64,000 nucleotides of DNA from Silanimonas sp. GTDB lineage: Bacteria; Pseudomonadota; Gammaproteobacteria; Xanthomonadales; Xanthomonadaceae. Shown here in pieces: positions 49,805-58,178 of this stretch. Both the position numbers and the translations under genes were made by a program. Positions within the stretch are counted from its first letter, which is position 1. Every line of letters starts with the position of its first letter. The stretch covers positions 222,671 through 286,670 of the forward strand of contig JAGXTI010000014.1 of the NCBI GenBank assembly GCA_018334015.1. The letters run 5' to 3'. The notes beneath the pieces were generated by a model that worked only from the letters and a program-made list of their open reading frames with translations, searched no databases and had not been told where the DNA came from.

Positions 49805-50952
49805 CAGGCGGCCCGCCGTGTCGGATCGGCGGCCAGCCCGGCCAGCAGGGTGGCGAAATCGCGGGCCACCGCGTCCGGCGAGAGCGCCTCGACCGCCCGC
49901 CGGGCGGCTGCGCCGAGTGTCGCCAGATCCGGCCGCAGCGCGGTGTCCAGCACGCGATCGACGAAGCGCGCCTCGTCACCGAAGACGACGCGAGCGCCAT
50001 GCAGACCATCGACCAGGTGCTCGCGGGCCGCGCCGTAGTCGAAGGCCACGGTGGCGAGCCCCGAGGCCATCGCCTCCAGCGTGACGTTGCCGAAGGTCTC
50101 GGAAAGGCTGGGGAAGATGAACAGGTCGGCCGAGGCGAAATGCGTGGCCAGGGTCTCGCCGCGCAGCATGCCGGTGAAGTGCAGATCGGGGCGCGAATCG
50201 GCCAGCGCCGCCCGCTCCGGCCCGTCGCCGACCATCACCAGACGCGCGCTGGGGCATTCGGCCTTGAGCGCATCGTAGGCGCGCAGCAGCAGTGGGATGT
50301 TCTTCTCCGGGGCGATCCGGCCGACATGGATCAGCACCGGGCCATTGGCTTCGACACCCCATTGCAGGCGCAGGGCCTCGGAGCGCCGTGCCGGATGGAA
50401 ACGGTGGGTGTCGACGGCACGGCCGAGTTGGACGACCCGGTGGAAACCCTGCCGGCTCAGCTCATCGATCAGTTCGCCGGTGGGCACCAGAGTGGCCTGA
50501 CCGTGGTTGTGGAAACGCCGCAGCCAAGCGAACACCCAGGGCGAGAGAAAACCGGCACCGTAGCGACCCACGTAATCGTCGAAGCGGGTGTGGAAGCCGG
50601 TGGCCGCCGGAATGCCAAGCCGACGGGCAGTGCGCAGCGCCGACCAGCCGAGCGGGCCTTCGGTGGCGATGTAGACCGCATCGGGTCGTTGCCGGTGCCA
50701 GCGTGCCGCCAATACGCCACCGGCGGGCAGGCCGAAGCGAAGACCCGGGTAACGCGGCAGCGGTACGCCGCTGACCCGCAGCAGCGCATCATCGCCACCG
50801 GCGCTCTCCCCGGCCTGGGTGGGCCGCACGAGGCCCACCGCGTGGCCCAACTGCATGAGCCCCTCGTGCAGCGATTGCACGGTGAGAGCCACGCCGTTGA
50901 TCTCCGGCGGGTAGGTTTCGGTGATCAGCTCGTAGCGTCTCGTCGCGACCAT
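49804..50952 (-). CDS. GT4-family glycosyltransferase (putative glycolipid synthase)
   Basis: 382 residues, GT-B fold. The N-terminal domain begins ELITETYPPEINGVALTVQS, the acceptor-side Gly-rich loop of the GT4 group that includes SqdX-, MgtA- and Agt-like lipid glycosyltransferases. Other segments are VYIATEGPLGWSALRTAR, TGFHTRFDDYVGRYG and VLIHVGRIAPEKNIPLLLRA. The sugar-nucleotide site is FIFPSLSETFGNVTLEAMAS with the E-x7-E pattern. It is the first gene of a pair with PAP2 and is divergent from a TonB receptor across a 150-base region holding Pho half-sites. The likely acceptor is diacylglycerol; an exopolysaccharide role is possible. Confidence 0.87.
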   Translation of the reverse strand: MVATRRYELITETYPPEINGVALTVQSLHEGLMQLGHAVGLVRPTQAGESAGGDDALLRVSGVPLPRYPGLRFGLPAGGVLAARWHRQRPDAVYIATEGPLGWSALRTARRLGIPAATGFHTRFDDYVGRYGAGFLSPWVFAWLRRFHNHGQATLVPTGELIDELSRQGFHRVVQLGRAVDTHRFHPARRSEALRLQWGVEANGPVLIHVGRIAPEKNIPLLLRAYDALKAECPSARLVMVGDGPERAALADSRPDLHFTGMLRGETLATHFASADLFIFPSLSETFGNVTLEAMASGLATVAFDYGAAREHLVDGLHGARVVFGDEARFVDRVLDTALRPDLATLGAAARRAVEALSPDAVARDFATLLAGLAADPTRRAA

Positions 50953-50987
50953 GAAAAAAAGGCTACATGACTGCGGGCGGCATGGTC

Positions 50988-51016
50988 ATGACACTCGTAT
51001 GACGTTGACATGACAT
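50988..51016 (-). promoter_or_regulatory. Triple PhoB-type half-sites (Pho box) in a divergent intergenic region
   Basis: Three 7-mers, ATGACAC (50988), ATGACGT (50999) and ATGACAT (51010), are spaced exactly 11 bases apart with 4-base gaps. Read on the minus strand they are ATGTCAT, ACGTCAT and GTGTCAT; all share GTCAT with the known PhoB half-site CTGTCAT, which is also spaced 11 bp. The array ends 36 bases before the GT4 start and lies about 87 bases before the receptor start. An extra GTCAT at 51018-51022 faces the receptor. No clear -10 is seen on either side. Confidence 0.72.
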
Positions 51017-51102
51017 CGTCATCTGTCTTCCTTGCTTCATGGCGATGTCACCTTTCACGGCCAGCATCTCGACAACTTTTTAACCACCGCTGGAGTTGTC
51101 CG

Positions 51103-53343
51103 ATGCCCGCTGCCCGCCGCTTTGTCCGTCCCGCCCTGTTGCCGCTCGCCGTTGGCATGGCGCTGGCCGGTACCGTCCATGCCGCCCCGGCCGCCACCGC
51201 CGCAGACGCCGCCACCCGGCTCGATGCCGTCAACGTGGTCGGCGTCGGCGAGACTCGCCAGGTCCAGGAGATCGGTCGCGAGGAACTGAGCCGCCAGCCG
51301 GCCGGCAGCAGCCCGCTGCAACTGCTCGCCAAGCTGCCCGGCGTGCATTTCTCCTCGGCCGATCCCTGGGGCAACTACGAGTGGGCCAAGCGCATCAGCA
51401 TCCGCGGGTTCAACCAGCAGCAGCTCGGTTTCACGCTGGACGGCATCCCGCTCGGCGACATGAGCTACGGCAACCACAACGGCCTGCACATCAGCCGCGC
51501 CCTGATCGCCGAGAACCTCGGTGCCGCCGAAGTCTCGCAGGGCAGTGCGGCGATCGACACCCCCTCCACGTCGAATCTGGGCGGTGCGGTGCGCTTCACC
51601 ACCCGCGGTCCGCAAGCCGAGCGCAGCCTGGAGCTCGCGCAGACGGTGGGCAGCGACGACACCTTCCGCACTTTCATCCGCTACGACAGCGGCGAAAGCA
51701 ACGGCTTCTCCAGCTTTGTCTCGGTGCTGCGTCATGACGCCGAGAAGTGGAAGGGCTATGGCCCGCAGGATTCGCGCCAGTTCAACGGCCAACTCCGCTA
51801 CGCCACCGACACCTGGAATGTCGGCGTGCTGCTGAACACCTCGCGTCGTAACGAGACCGACTACGCGGATCTCTCGCTCGACTCGGCACGCCGGCTGGGC
51901 TTCGGTTGGGACAACTACGCACTCGACTGGGTTCGGGCCATCCGTGCCGCCGCCGGCCAGTTCAGCGGTAGCGTGATCAGCTTGGACGATGCCTACTACC
52001 TCGGCCGTGGCCTGCGCGATGACAACCTGTTCGCCTTGAATGCCGAAACCGCGATCGGCGACGGCACCCTGCGCGCCCAGTACTACCGCCACACCAACGA
52101 AGGCCAGGGCCACTGGGTCACGCCCTACCGGGCCAGCTCGCCGACCTTGCCGCTCAGCCTGCGCACCACCGAGTACCTGATCGACCGCGACGGCATCACC
52201 GCCTCGATCGAGTTGCCCTTCGGCATCCACACCTTCTCCGCCGGTCTCTGGTTCGAGCGCAACGAGCACAACCTGCAGCGCAACTTCTACAACCTCAACG
52301 CCGATTCGCCGCCGAACCGCGGCTACTTCTTCCGCCACCCCGATGTCCGCGTGTTCGAACAGGACTTTGACACCCGCACCAGCGTCTACTTCGTCAACCA
52401 CCGCATGGAACTCCAGGATGGTCGCCTGCTGGTCGATGCCGGCTTCCGCAGTCTGAGCGTCGAGAGCGATGCGATCGCCCGGATCGGCACCCGTGCCGGT
52501 GGCACCATCGAGGCCAGCGATAACTTCCTGCCGCAGATCGGTGCCCGGTTCGAGATCGCGCCCGGTTTCGAGCTGTTCGGCTCCTACGCCGAAAACATGG
52601 CGGCGTTCCGTGCCGGTGCTGGCGGCAGCCCGTTCGCCGCCAGCCAGGCGGCCTTCACCGCCCTGCGCGGCAACCTGCGTCCGGAAACCTCGACCACGCT
52701 CGAAGGCGGTGTGCGCTGGGGCAATGACGCGGTGCAGACCTCACTCACGCTCTACAGCGTCGATTTCCAGGACCGCCTGCTCTCGATCGCCCAGTGCGTC
52801 GGCATCCTCGGCTGCCCGGCGGCACTGGCCAATGTCGGTGACGTCGAGACCCGCGGTGTCGAGGCGGCGATCGACTGGTCGCTGGGCCAGGGCCTGTCGG
52901 TGTTCGGTTCGATCTCGCACAACGAATCGACCTATGCCTCCGACTACCTCGACGGCACCACCGTGGTGCGCACCAACGGCAAGACCGTGGTCGATTCGCC
53001 CGAGCTGCTGATGAACGTCGAACTGCGCTGGCAGAGGGACGGTTGGGAGGCCCGGGTTGGTGCCAAGTACACCGACGAGCGCTTCATCACCTTCCTCAAC
53101 GATGCCAAGGTGCCGGACTACTGGGTCACCGATGCCTCGCTTTCCTACGATTTCGGTGCGATCGGCTGGGCCCGCGAGCTGAAGGCCACCTTCAATGTCA
53201 CCAACTTGTTCGACGAGGAGTATTTCGCCACCGTCGGCACCAACGGCTTCCTCGCCAGCTACCCGAACTGGGTGGGCGGATTCCACACCCTCTCGGCCGG
53301 CGCGCCGCGACAGATGTTCCTGACCCTGCAGGGCCGCTTCTGA
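51103..53343 (+). CDS. TonB-dependent outer-membrane receptor
   Basis: 746 residues: signal peptide (RRFVRPALLPLAVGMALAGT, then VHA), a TonB-box-like DAVNVVGVGE, a plug domain (LLAKLPGVHFSSADPWGNYE, ISIRGFNQQQLGFTLDGIPL, NLGGAVRFTTRGP) and a 22-strand barrel ending in the conserved ELKATFNVTNLFDEEYFATV and LTLQGRF, with terminal Phe. The ATG at 51103 is preceded by GGAG. The stop overlaps the start of a PhoD-like phosphatase (TGATG), so substrate capture and dephosphorylation are produced together. The ligand is probably an organic phosphate compound; this is inferred from context only. Confidence 0.94.
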   Translation: MPAARRFVRPALLPLAVGMALAGTVHAAPAATAADAATRLDAVNVVGVGETRQVQEIGREELSRQPAGSSPLQLLAKLPGVHFSSADPWGNYEWAKRISIRGFNQQQLGFTLDGIPLGDMSYGNHNGLHISRALIAENLGAAEVSQGSAAIDTPSTSNLGGAVRFTTRGPQAERSLELAQTVGSDDTFRTFIRYDSGESNGFSSFVSVLRHDAEKWKGYGPQDSRQFNGQLRYATDTWNVGVLLNTSRRNETDYADLSLDSARRLGFGWDNYALDWVRAIRAAAGQFSGSVISLDDAYYLGRGLRDDNLFALNAETAIGDGTLRAQYYRHTNEGQGHWVTPYRASSPTLPLSLRTTEYLIDRDGITASIELPFGIHTFSAGLWFERNEHNLQRNFYNLNADSPPNRGYFFRHPDVRVFEQDFDTRTSVYFVNHRMELQDGRLLVDAGFRSLSVESDAIARIGTRAGGTIEASDNFLPQIGARFEIAPGFELFGSYAENMAAFRAGAGGSPFAASQAAFTALRGNLRPETSTTLEGGVRWGNDAVQTSLTLYSVDFQDRLLSIAQCVGILGCPAALANVGDVETRGVEAAIDWSLGQGLSVFGSISHNESTYASDYLDGTTVVRTNGKTVVDSPELLMNVELRWQRDGWEARVGAKYTDERFITFLNDAKVPDYWVTDASLSYDFGAIGWARELKATFNVTNLFDEEYFATVGTNGFLASYPNWVGGFHTLSAGAPRQMFLTLQGRF

Positions 53344-54491
53344 TGCAGGACGAAGGGCGCCGGAACGCCTTGCGCGCGGCACTGGCACTCTCCGGCGCCT
53401 GCCTGCTGGGGGCTGGGCGGCCGCTTCAGGCCGCCCCGTCGTCCCCCTTGCTGGCCGGACCACCTGCCGGGGCTGCGATCCAGCGGATCGCTTTCGGCTC
53501 CTGCGTCCATCAAGCCCGTCCGCAGCCGATCTGGGACGATGTGCTGGCCGCCAAGCCCGAGCTGTTCGTGTTCCTGGGCGACAACATCTACGGCGACACC
53601 CGCGATCTTGCCGTACTCGAACGCGAGTACGCCCGACTCGCCGCGCAACCCGGCTTCCAGCGCCTGCGCGCCAGCACGCCGGTGCTGGCGACCTGGGACG
53701 ACCACGACTTCGGCGAGAACGACGCCGGTGCCGAGTTCCCGATGAAAGAACCGTTCCGGCAGGCCTTCCTGCGCTTCTGGGGCGAGCCGGAGGGCTCGCC
53801 GCGCTGGACCCGCGACGGCGTTTACACCAGTGCGCTGTTCGGTCCGCCGGGGCAGCGCCTGCAACTGATCCTGCTCGATCTGCGCTACAACCGCACCCCG
53901 ATCAGCCGGCAGATCGCTTTTCCGGATGACCGCGTCTACGAACGCTGGGTGCGCCGCGAACTGGCGGCCGGCCGGGCGGTGCCCGGTCCCTACGCCCGCA
54001 ACCCCGATCCGGCGGCGACCCAGCTGGGTGAGCGCCAGTGGACGTGGTTGCACGAGCAGTTGCGGCAACCCGCCGACCTGCGCCTGATCGGCTCCAGCCT
54101 GCAGGTGCTGGCCGATTTCACCGGCTGGGAGGCCTGGGCCAATTACCCGCGTGATCAGGCCCGGCTGTTCGAGGCGATCCGCCAGACCGGGGCCCAAGGC
54201 GTGGTCTTCCTCTCCGGCGACATGCATTACGGCGAACTGAGCCGGCTCGACGTCAACGTGCCTTACCCGCTTCTGGATCTGACCTCCAGCGGCCTCACCG
54301 AAGTCTGGACGATTCCGGTGCCGAACGCCTTGCGGGTGGGCGAGGCGCATGCGGTCGAGAACTTCGGTCTGGTCGAGATCGACTGGTCGCAGCGGCGCCT
54401 GCGGCTCTCGATCCGCGCCGTGGGCGGTGCGGAGCGGCTCGTCCACGAGGTCTCGATCGATGCGCTGGCCGCGGCCAGTGCTTGGCTCTGA
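53343..54491 (+). CDS. PhoD-like metallophosphatase/phosphodiesterase
   Basis: 382 residues. The N terminus has twin Arg followed by a hydrophobic stretch (GRRNALRAALALSGACLLGA), resembling a Tat signal, as in PhoD proteins. Metal-binding motifs are IAFGSCVHQ, VFLGDNIYGDTRD, LATWDDHDFGENDAG and VVFLSGDMHYGELSRLD. Family members are Ca/Fe-dependent alkaline phosphatases or phosphodiesterases in the periplasm. It is coupled to the receptor gene by a one-base stop/start overlap and convergent with ppx. It probably releases phosphate from what the receptor imports. Confidence 0.92.
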   Translation: MQDEGRRNALRAALALSGACLLGAGRPLQAAPSSPLLAGPPAGAAIQRIAFGSCVHQARPQPIWDDVLAAKPELFVFLGDNIYGDTRDLAVLEREYARLAAQPGFQRLRASTPVLATWDDHDFGENDAGAEFPMKEPFRQAFLRFWGEPEGSPRWTRDGVYTSALFGPPGQRLQLILLDLRYNRTPISRQIAFPDDRVYERWVRRELAAGRAVPGPYARNPDPAATQLGERQWTWLHEQLRQPADLRLIGSSLQVLADFTGWEAWANYPRDQARLFEAIRQTGAQGVVFLSGDMHYGELSRLDVNVPYPLLDLTSSGLTEVWTIPVPNALRVGEAHAVENFGLVEIDWSQRRLRLSIRAVGGAERLVHEVSIDALAAASAWL

Positions 54492-54494
54492 GGC

Positions 54495-56009
54495 TCAGCC
54501 ACCATCGAGTTCGAGGCGCATGCCGATGTCGGCCAGGTGTTCGCGTTCGGTCTCGAGATCGGCACGGGTCAGGGGGTGGGCGTCCAGCCAGCGCCGCGAC
54601 AGCTTGAGCTGCATCCCACCAGCGATGACCTTGAGCTTGAGGCCCGGCACCTTGCCGGCTTCGTGGGCGCGGTGCAGCAGCACGGCCAGCCGGAGCAGCA
54701 GGGCGCAGCGCTGCGCGGCCGGCGCCAAGCGGTCAGGCAGCAACTCGAAGGCGGTCAGTTTGATCGCCCGGCGCTGGTTGCGCACCAGCGTGGCGAGGAA
54801 CTGCTGCTCGGTCCGCGAGAAGCCGGCGATGTCGGAGTTCTCCAGCACGTAGGCGCCGTGGACATGGTGCTGGCTGTGGGCGATGGTCAGGCCCAGTTCG
54901 TGCAGGCGTGCTGCCCAGCCCAGCATCTGGCGGTCGGGCGGCTCCAGGCCCCAGTCGGCCGCGGCCTGGTCGAACAGCGCCAGCGCCGTGGTTTCGACCC
55001 ACTCGGCCTGCACCGCATCGACCGCGTAGCGGGCCATCAGCGCCGCCACCGAATCCTCGCGCGGATCGTCCTTGCCGGCGCGGCCGATCAGGTCGAGCAG
55101 GATGCCTTCGCGCATCGCCGATTCGCTGACCTGCACACGCCGCAGCCCGAGTGCCTCGACCGCGGTGGAGAGCACCAGCACCCCCCCGGCGATCACCGGC
55201 TGGCGCTCGTTGGAAAGGCCGGGCAGGCGGATCTCGGCCAGACCCTCGACCTGCAGCAGGCGCTCGGTCAGGGCGGCCAAGGCGCTGTCGGTGATCACGC
55301 CGCCCCTGGTGAGTTTCATCGCCTCGCAGATCTCGCCGATCGCCTTGACCGTGCCGGAGGAACCGAAAGTCTCCTTCCAGCCGAGCTGCCGGTAGAGGTT
55401 GCCGAACTGCTGGAACTCGGCGGCCATTTCGAGTTGCGCTTCGCGCCAGCGCCGGCGGTTGATACGACCGTCACCGAAGAAACGCTTGGTGGTGGCCACG
55501 CAGCCCATCTGCAGGCTTTCCCGTTCGATCGGCTGCAAGCCCTCGCCGATGATGAATTCGGTCGAGCCGCCGCCGATGTCGATGACCAGTCGGCGTGCCC
55601 GTGGTGGGTGACCGTAGGCCACGCCGAGGTAGCACAGTCGCGCCTCCTCGCGCCCGGCCACCACCTCGATGCCGTGGCCAAGTGCCGATTCGGCCGGCAG
55701 CAGGAAGCTGCGTGGATTGCGCAGTTGCCGCACCGTGTTGGTGGCGATGGCGCGCACCTGCGTCGCCGGTACGCCCCGCAGTTTCTGGCCGAACCGGCTC
55801 AAGCATTCCAGCGCCCGGGCGGCCACGTCGGGCCGCAGGCCGCCGTTGCTGTCCAGACCCTCGGCCATCCGCACCATGTCCTTGATGCGATCGACGATCC
55901 GCAACTGACCGAGGGTGTAGCGCGCCACCACCAGGTGAAAACTGTTCGAGCCGAGATCGATGGCGGCGATCAGGTCGCCGTCACGCAGGCTCTTTGCGGG
56001 GGTCGGCAT
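54495..56009 (-). CDS. ppx: Exopolyphosphatase (Ppx/GppA family)
   Basis: 504 residues. It removes terminal phosphates from polyphosphate. The ASKHA ATPase-like core has IAAIDLGSNSFHLVVARY, ATNTVRQLRNPRSFL, VIDIGGGSTEFIIGEGL (phosphate loop) and VIAGGVLVLSTAVEALG. The C-terminal HD-like domain has LGLTIAHSQHHVHGAYVLEN. The adjacent ppk, 6 bases upstream, favours Ppx over GppA. Together they set polyphosphate levels. Confidence 0.95.
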   Translation of the reverse strand: MPTPAKSLRDGDLIAAIDLGSNSFHLVVARYTLGQLRIVDRIKDMVRMAEGLDSNGGLRPDVAARALECLSRFGQKLRGVPATQVRAIATNTVRQLRNPRSFLLPAESALGHGIEVVAGREEARLCYLGVAYGHPPRARRLVIDIGGGSTEFIIGEGLQPIERESLQMGCVATTKRFFGDGRINRRRWREAQLEMAAEFQQFGNLYRQLGWKETFGSSGTVKAIGEICEAMKLTRGGVITDSALAALTERLLQVEGLAEIRLPGLSNERQPVIAGGVLVLSTAVEALGLRRVQVSESAMREGILLDLIGRAGKDDPREDSVAALMARYAVDAVQAEWVETTALALFDQAAADWGLEPPDRQMLGWAARLHELGLTIAHSQHHVHGAYVLENSDIAGFSRTEQQFLATLVRNQRRAIKLTAFELLPDRLAPAAQRCALLLRLAVLLHRAHEAGKVPGLKLKVIAGGMQLKLSRRWLDAHPLTRADLETEREHLADIGMRLELDGG

Positions 56010-56015
56010 GGGGCT

Positions 56016-58118
56016 TCAGTGGCAGAGGCGGGCGAGCAGGGCGTTCTGCGCCGAATGCGGCATTTCGTCCTCGACCGGCAGCAGACGCTGGTAGCGGCCG
56101 TCCGGCAGCAGCACCCAGCTCTGGGTGTTGTCGGCGAGGTAGTTGGTCAGTTCCTCGTCGAGCACGCGCGCGGCCAGTTTCGGATCGAGGATCGGAAAGC
56201 AGGTCTCGACCCGGCGCAGCAGGTTGCGCTCCATCCAGTCGGCCGAGGAGCAGTACAGCTCGGGCTGCGTGTCGTTCTGGAACCAGTAGACGCGACTGTG
56301 TTCGAGGAAGCGGCCGACCACCGAGCGCACGCGGATCCGCTCCGAGAGGCCCTTGACGCCGGGCCTCAGCGTGCAAGCGCCGCGGACGATCAGGTCGATC
56401 TCGACACCGGCCTGCGAGGCGGCGTAGAGCGCCCGGATCACGCCGGATTCGTTGAGCGCGTTCATCTTGGCGATGATTTTCGCCGGCCGGCCGGCGCGAG
56501 CGTGTTCGGCCTCGCGGGCGATCTTGGCGAGCAGGCCGCCGTGCAGGGTGAAGGGCGAGGTCAAGAGGCGCTTGAGCTTGAACGAGGGTGCCAGGCCGGA
56601 GAGCTGCTGGAACAGGGCGTGGACGTCGGCACCGAGTTCCTCGTTGGCGGTCATCAGGCCGATGTCGGTGTAAGCGCGTGCTGTGCCGGCGTGGTAATTG
56701 CCGGTGCCGAGGTGCATGTAGCGGCGCAGGCGGTCACCCTCGCGGCGGACGATCAGCATCATCTTGGCGTGGGTCTTGTAGCCGACCACGCCGTAGGACA
56801 CCTGCACGCCGGCCTCCTGCAGGCGGTCGGCCAGGCGCAGGTTGGCTTCCTCGTCGAAGCGGGCGCGCAATTCAACCACCACGGTGACGTCCTTGCCGTT
56901 GCGCGCGGCGGTGATGAGATGTTCGATCAGCGGCGAATCCTTGCCAACGCGGTAGAGCGTCTGCTTGATCGCCAGCACCTCCGGGTCGTGGGCGGCGTGG
57001 GCCAGCAGGTCGAGCACGCCGCTGAAGCTCTCGAAGGGGTGGTGCACCAGCACATCGCGCTGGCGCAGCTGTTCGAAGGGCGCGTCGGTGTCGAGCTTCG
57101 AGGGACGCGGCGTGAACGACGGGAACTTCAGTTCCGGGCGATCGACCATGTCGTAAACCTGGATCACCCGGTTGAGGTTGACCGGGCCGTTGATGCGGTA
57201 GACCGCGTTGGCCGGCAGCGAGAAGTTCTGCAGCAGCACATCGACGATGTGGCCCGGGCAGTTCTCGGCGATCTCCAGCCGCACCGCCGGCCGGAAGCCG
57301 CGACCCAGCAGCTCATCGCGCACGGCGTGGGCGAGGTTCTCCACTTCCTCCTCATCGACCACCAGCTCGGAGTTGCGGGTGACGCGGAACTGCCACACGC
57401 CCTTGACCTTCATGCCCGGGAAGATCTCATCGACGAAGGCGGTGAGCACTGCCGAGAGCAGCACGAAATCCTGGGTCGTGCCCGAGATTTCGGACGGGAT
57501 GCGGATGATCCGCGGCAGCGAGCGCGGTGCGCGGACGATCGCCATGCCGCCGGCGCGCCCGAAGGCGTCCTTGCCCTCGAGCACGACCACCACGTTCAGG
57601 GACTTGTTGAGGATGCGCGGGAACGGGTGCGCGGGATCAAGGCCGAGCGGCGAGAGCACCGGCATGATCTCGTTCTCGAAATACTCCTTGAGCCAGCGTT
57701 TCTGTCGGGCGTTCCAGGCATCACGCGGCAGGATGCGCACGCCGGCCTCGTTGAGCGCGGGGCGCAGGGTCTCGTTCCAGAAGCGGTACTGCGCATCGAC
57801 CAGGGCGCTGGCCTGCTGGTGGATGGCGTTCAGCAGGCTCACCGGGGCGATGCCATCGATGGTCTGGGTGCCGCCGAACTGCACGCTGGTGCGCAGCGAG
57901 GCGACGCGGATCTCGAAGAACTCGTCGAGGTTGGTGCAGCTGATGCAGAGGTAGCGCAGCCGTTCCAGCAGCGGGATCGAGGGGTCCTCGGCCTGCGCCA
58001 GCACGCGCTGGTTGAAGGCAAGTTGCGAGAGCTCGCGGCTCAGGAACAGCTCATGGTCCGGCAGGCTGGTCGGCGGCGGCGCGGTCGCCTGGGAGGTGCG
58101 GGACGGGGAACGGGGCAC
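56016..58118 (-). CDS. ppk1: Polyphosphate kinase 1
   Basis: 700 residues. It reversibly makes polyphosphate from ATP. It starts with LFLSRELSQLAFNQRVLAQA (N domain); LDEFFEIRVASLRTSV; NLNRVIQVYDMVDRPELKFP; DVLVHHPFESFSGVLDLLAH; and the phospho-His region RRYMHLGTGNYHAGTARAYT. The second His-containing C domain has ELYCSSADWMERNLLRRVET. The start is GTG at 58118 with no strong ribosome-binding site; the first 25 residues are poorly conserved, so a later start is possible. It is between phoR and ppx on the same strand. Confidence 0.96.
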   Translation of the reverse strand: MPRSPSRTSQATAPPPTSLPDHELFLSRELSQLAFNQRVLAQAEDPSIPLLERLRYLCISCTNLDEFFEIRVASLRTSVQFGGTQTIDGIAPVSLLNAIHQQASALVDAQYRFWNETLRPALNEAGVRILPRDAWNARQKRWLKEYFENEIMPVLSPLGLDPAHPFPRILNKSLNVVVVLEGKDAFGRAGGMAIVRAPRSLPRIIRIPSEISGTTQDFVLLSAVLTAFVDEIFPGMKVKGVWQFRVTRNSELVVDEEEVENLAHAVRDELLGRGFRPAVRLEIAENCPGHIVDVLLQNFSLPANAVYRINGPVNLNRVIQVYDMVDRPELKFPSFTPRPSKLDTDAPFEQLRQRDVLVHHPFESFSGVLDLLAHAAHDPEVLAIKQTLYRVGKDSPLIEHLITAARNGKDVTVVVELRARFDEEANLRLADRLQEAGVQVSYGVVGYKTHAKMMLIVRREGDRLRRYMHLGTGNYHAGTARAYTDIGLMTANEELGADVHALFQQLSGLAPSFKLKRLLTSPFTLHGGLLAKIAREAEHARAGRPAKIIAKMNALNESGVIRALYAASQAGVEIDLIVRGACTLRPGVKGLSERIRVRSVVGRFLEHSRVYWFQNDTQPELYCSSADWMERNLLRRVETCFPILDPKLAARVLDEELTNYLADNTQSWVLLPDGRYQRLLPVEDEMPHSAQNALLARLCH

Positions 58119-58178
58119 GGCGGTACTCGCAACGGGAAAGTTCGATTGGAAACGAGGCCATCGACCTGCGCAAGCGCT

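Noticed and set aside
49804-54491. Genomic island or phage insertion between rlmJ and ppx
   Set aside because: No integrase, tRNA junction, attachment repeats or composition break is visible; the genes fit a phosphate-related neighbourhood next to phoB, phoR, ppk and ppx.
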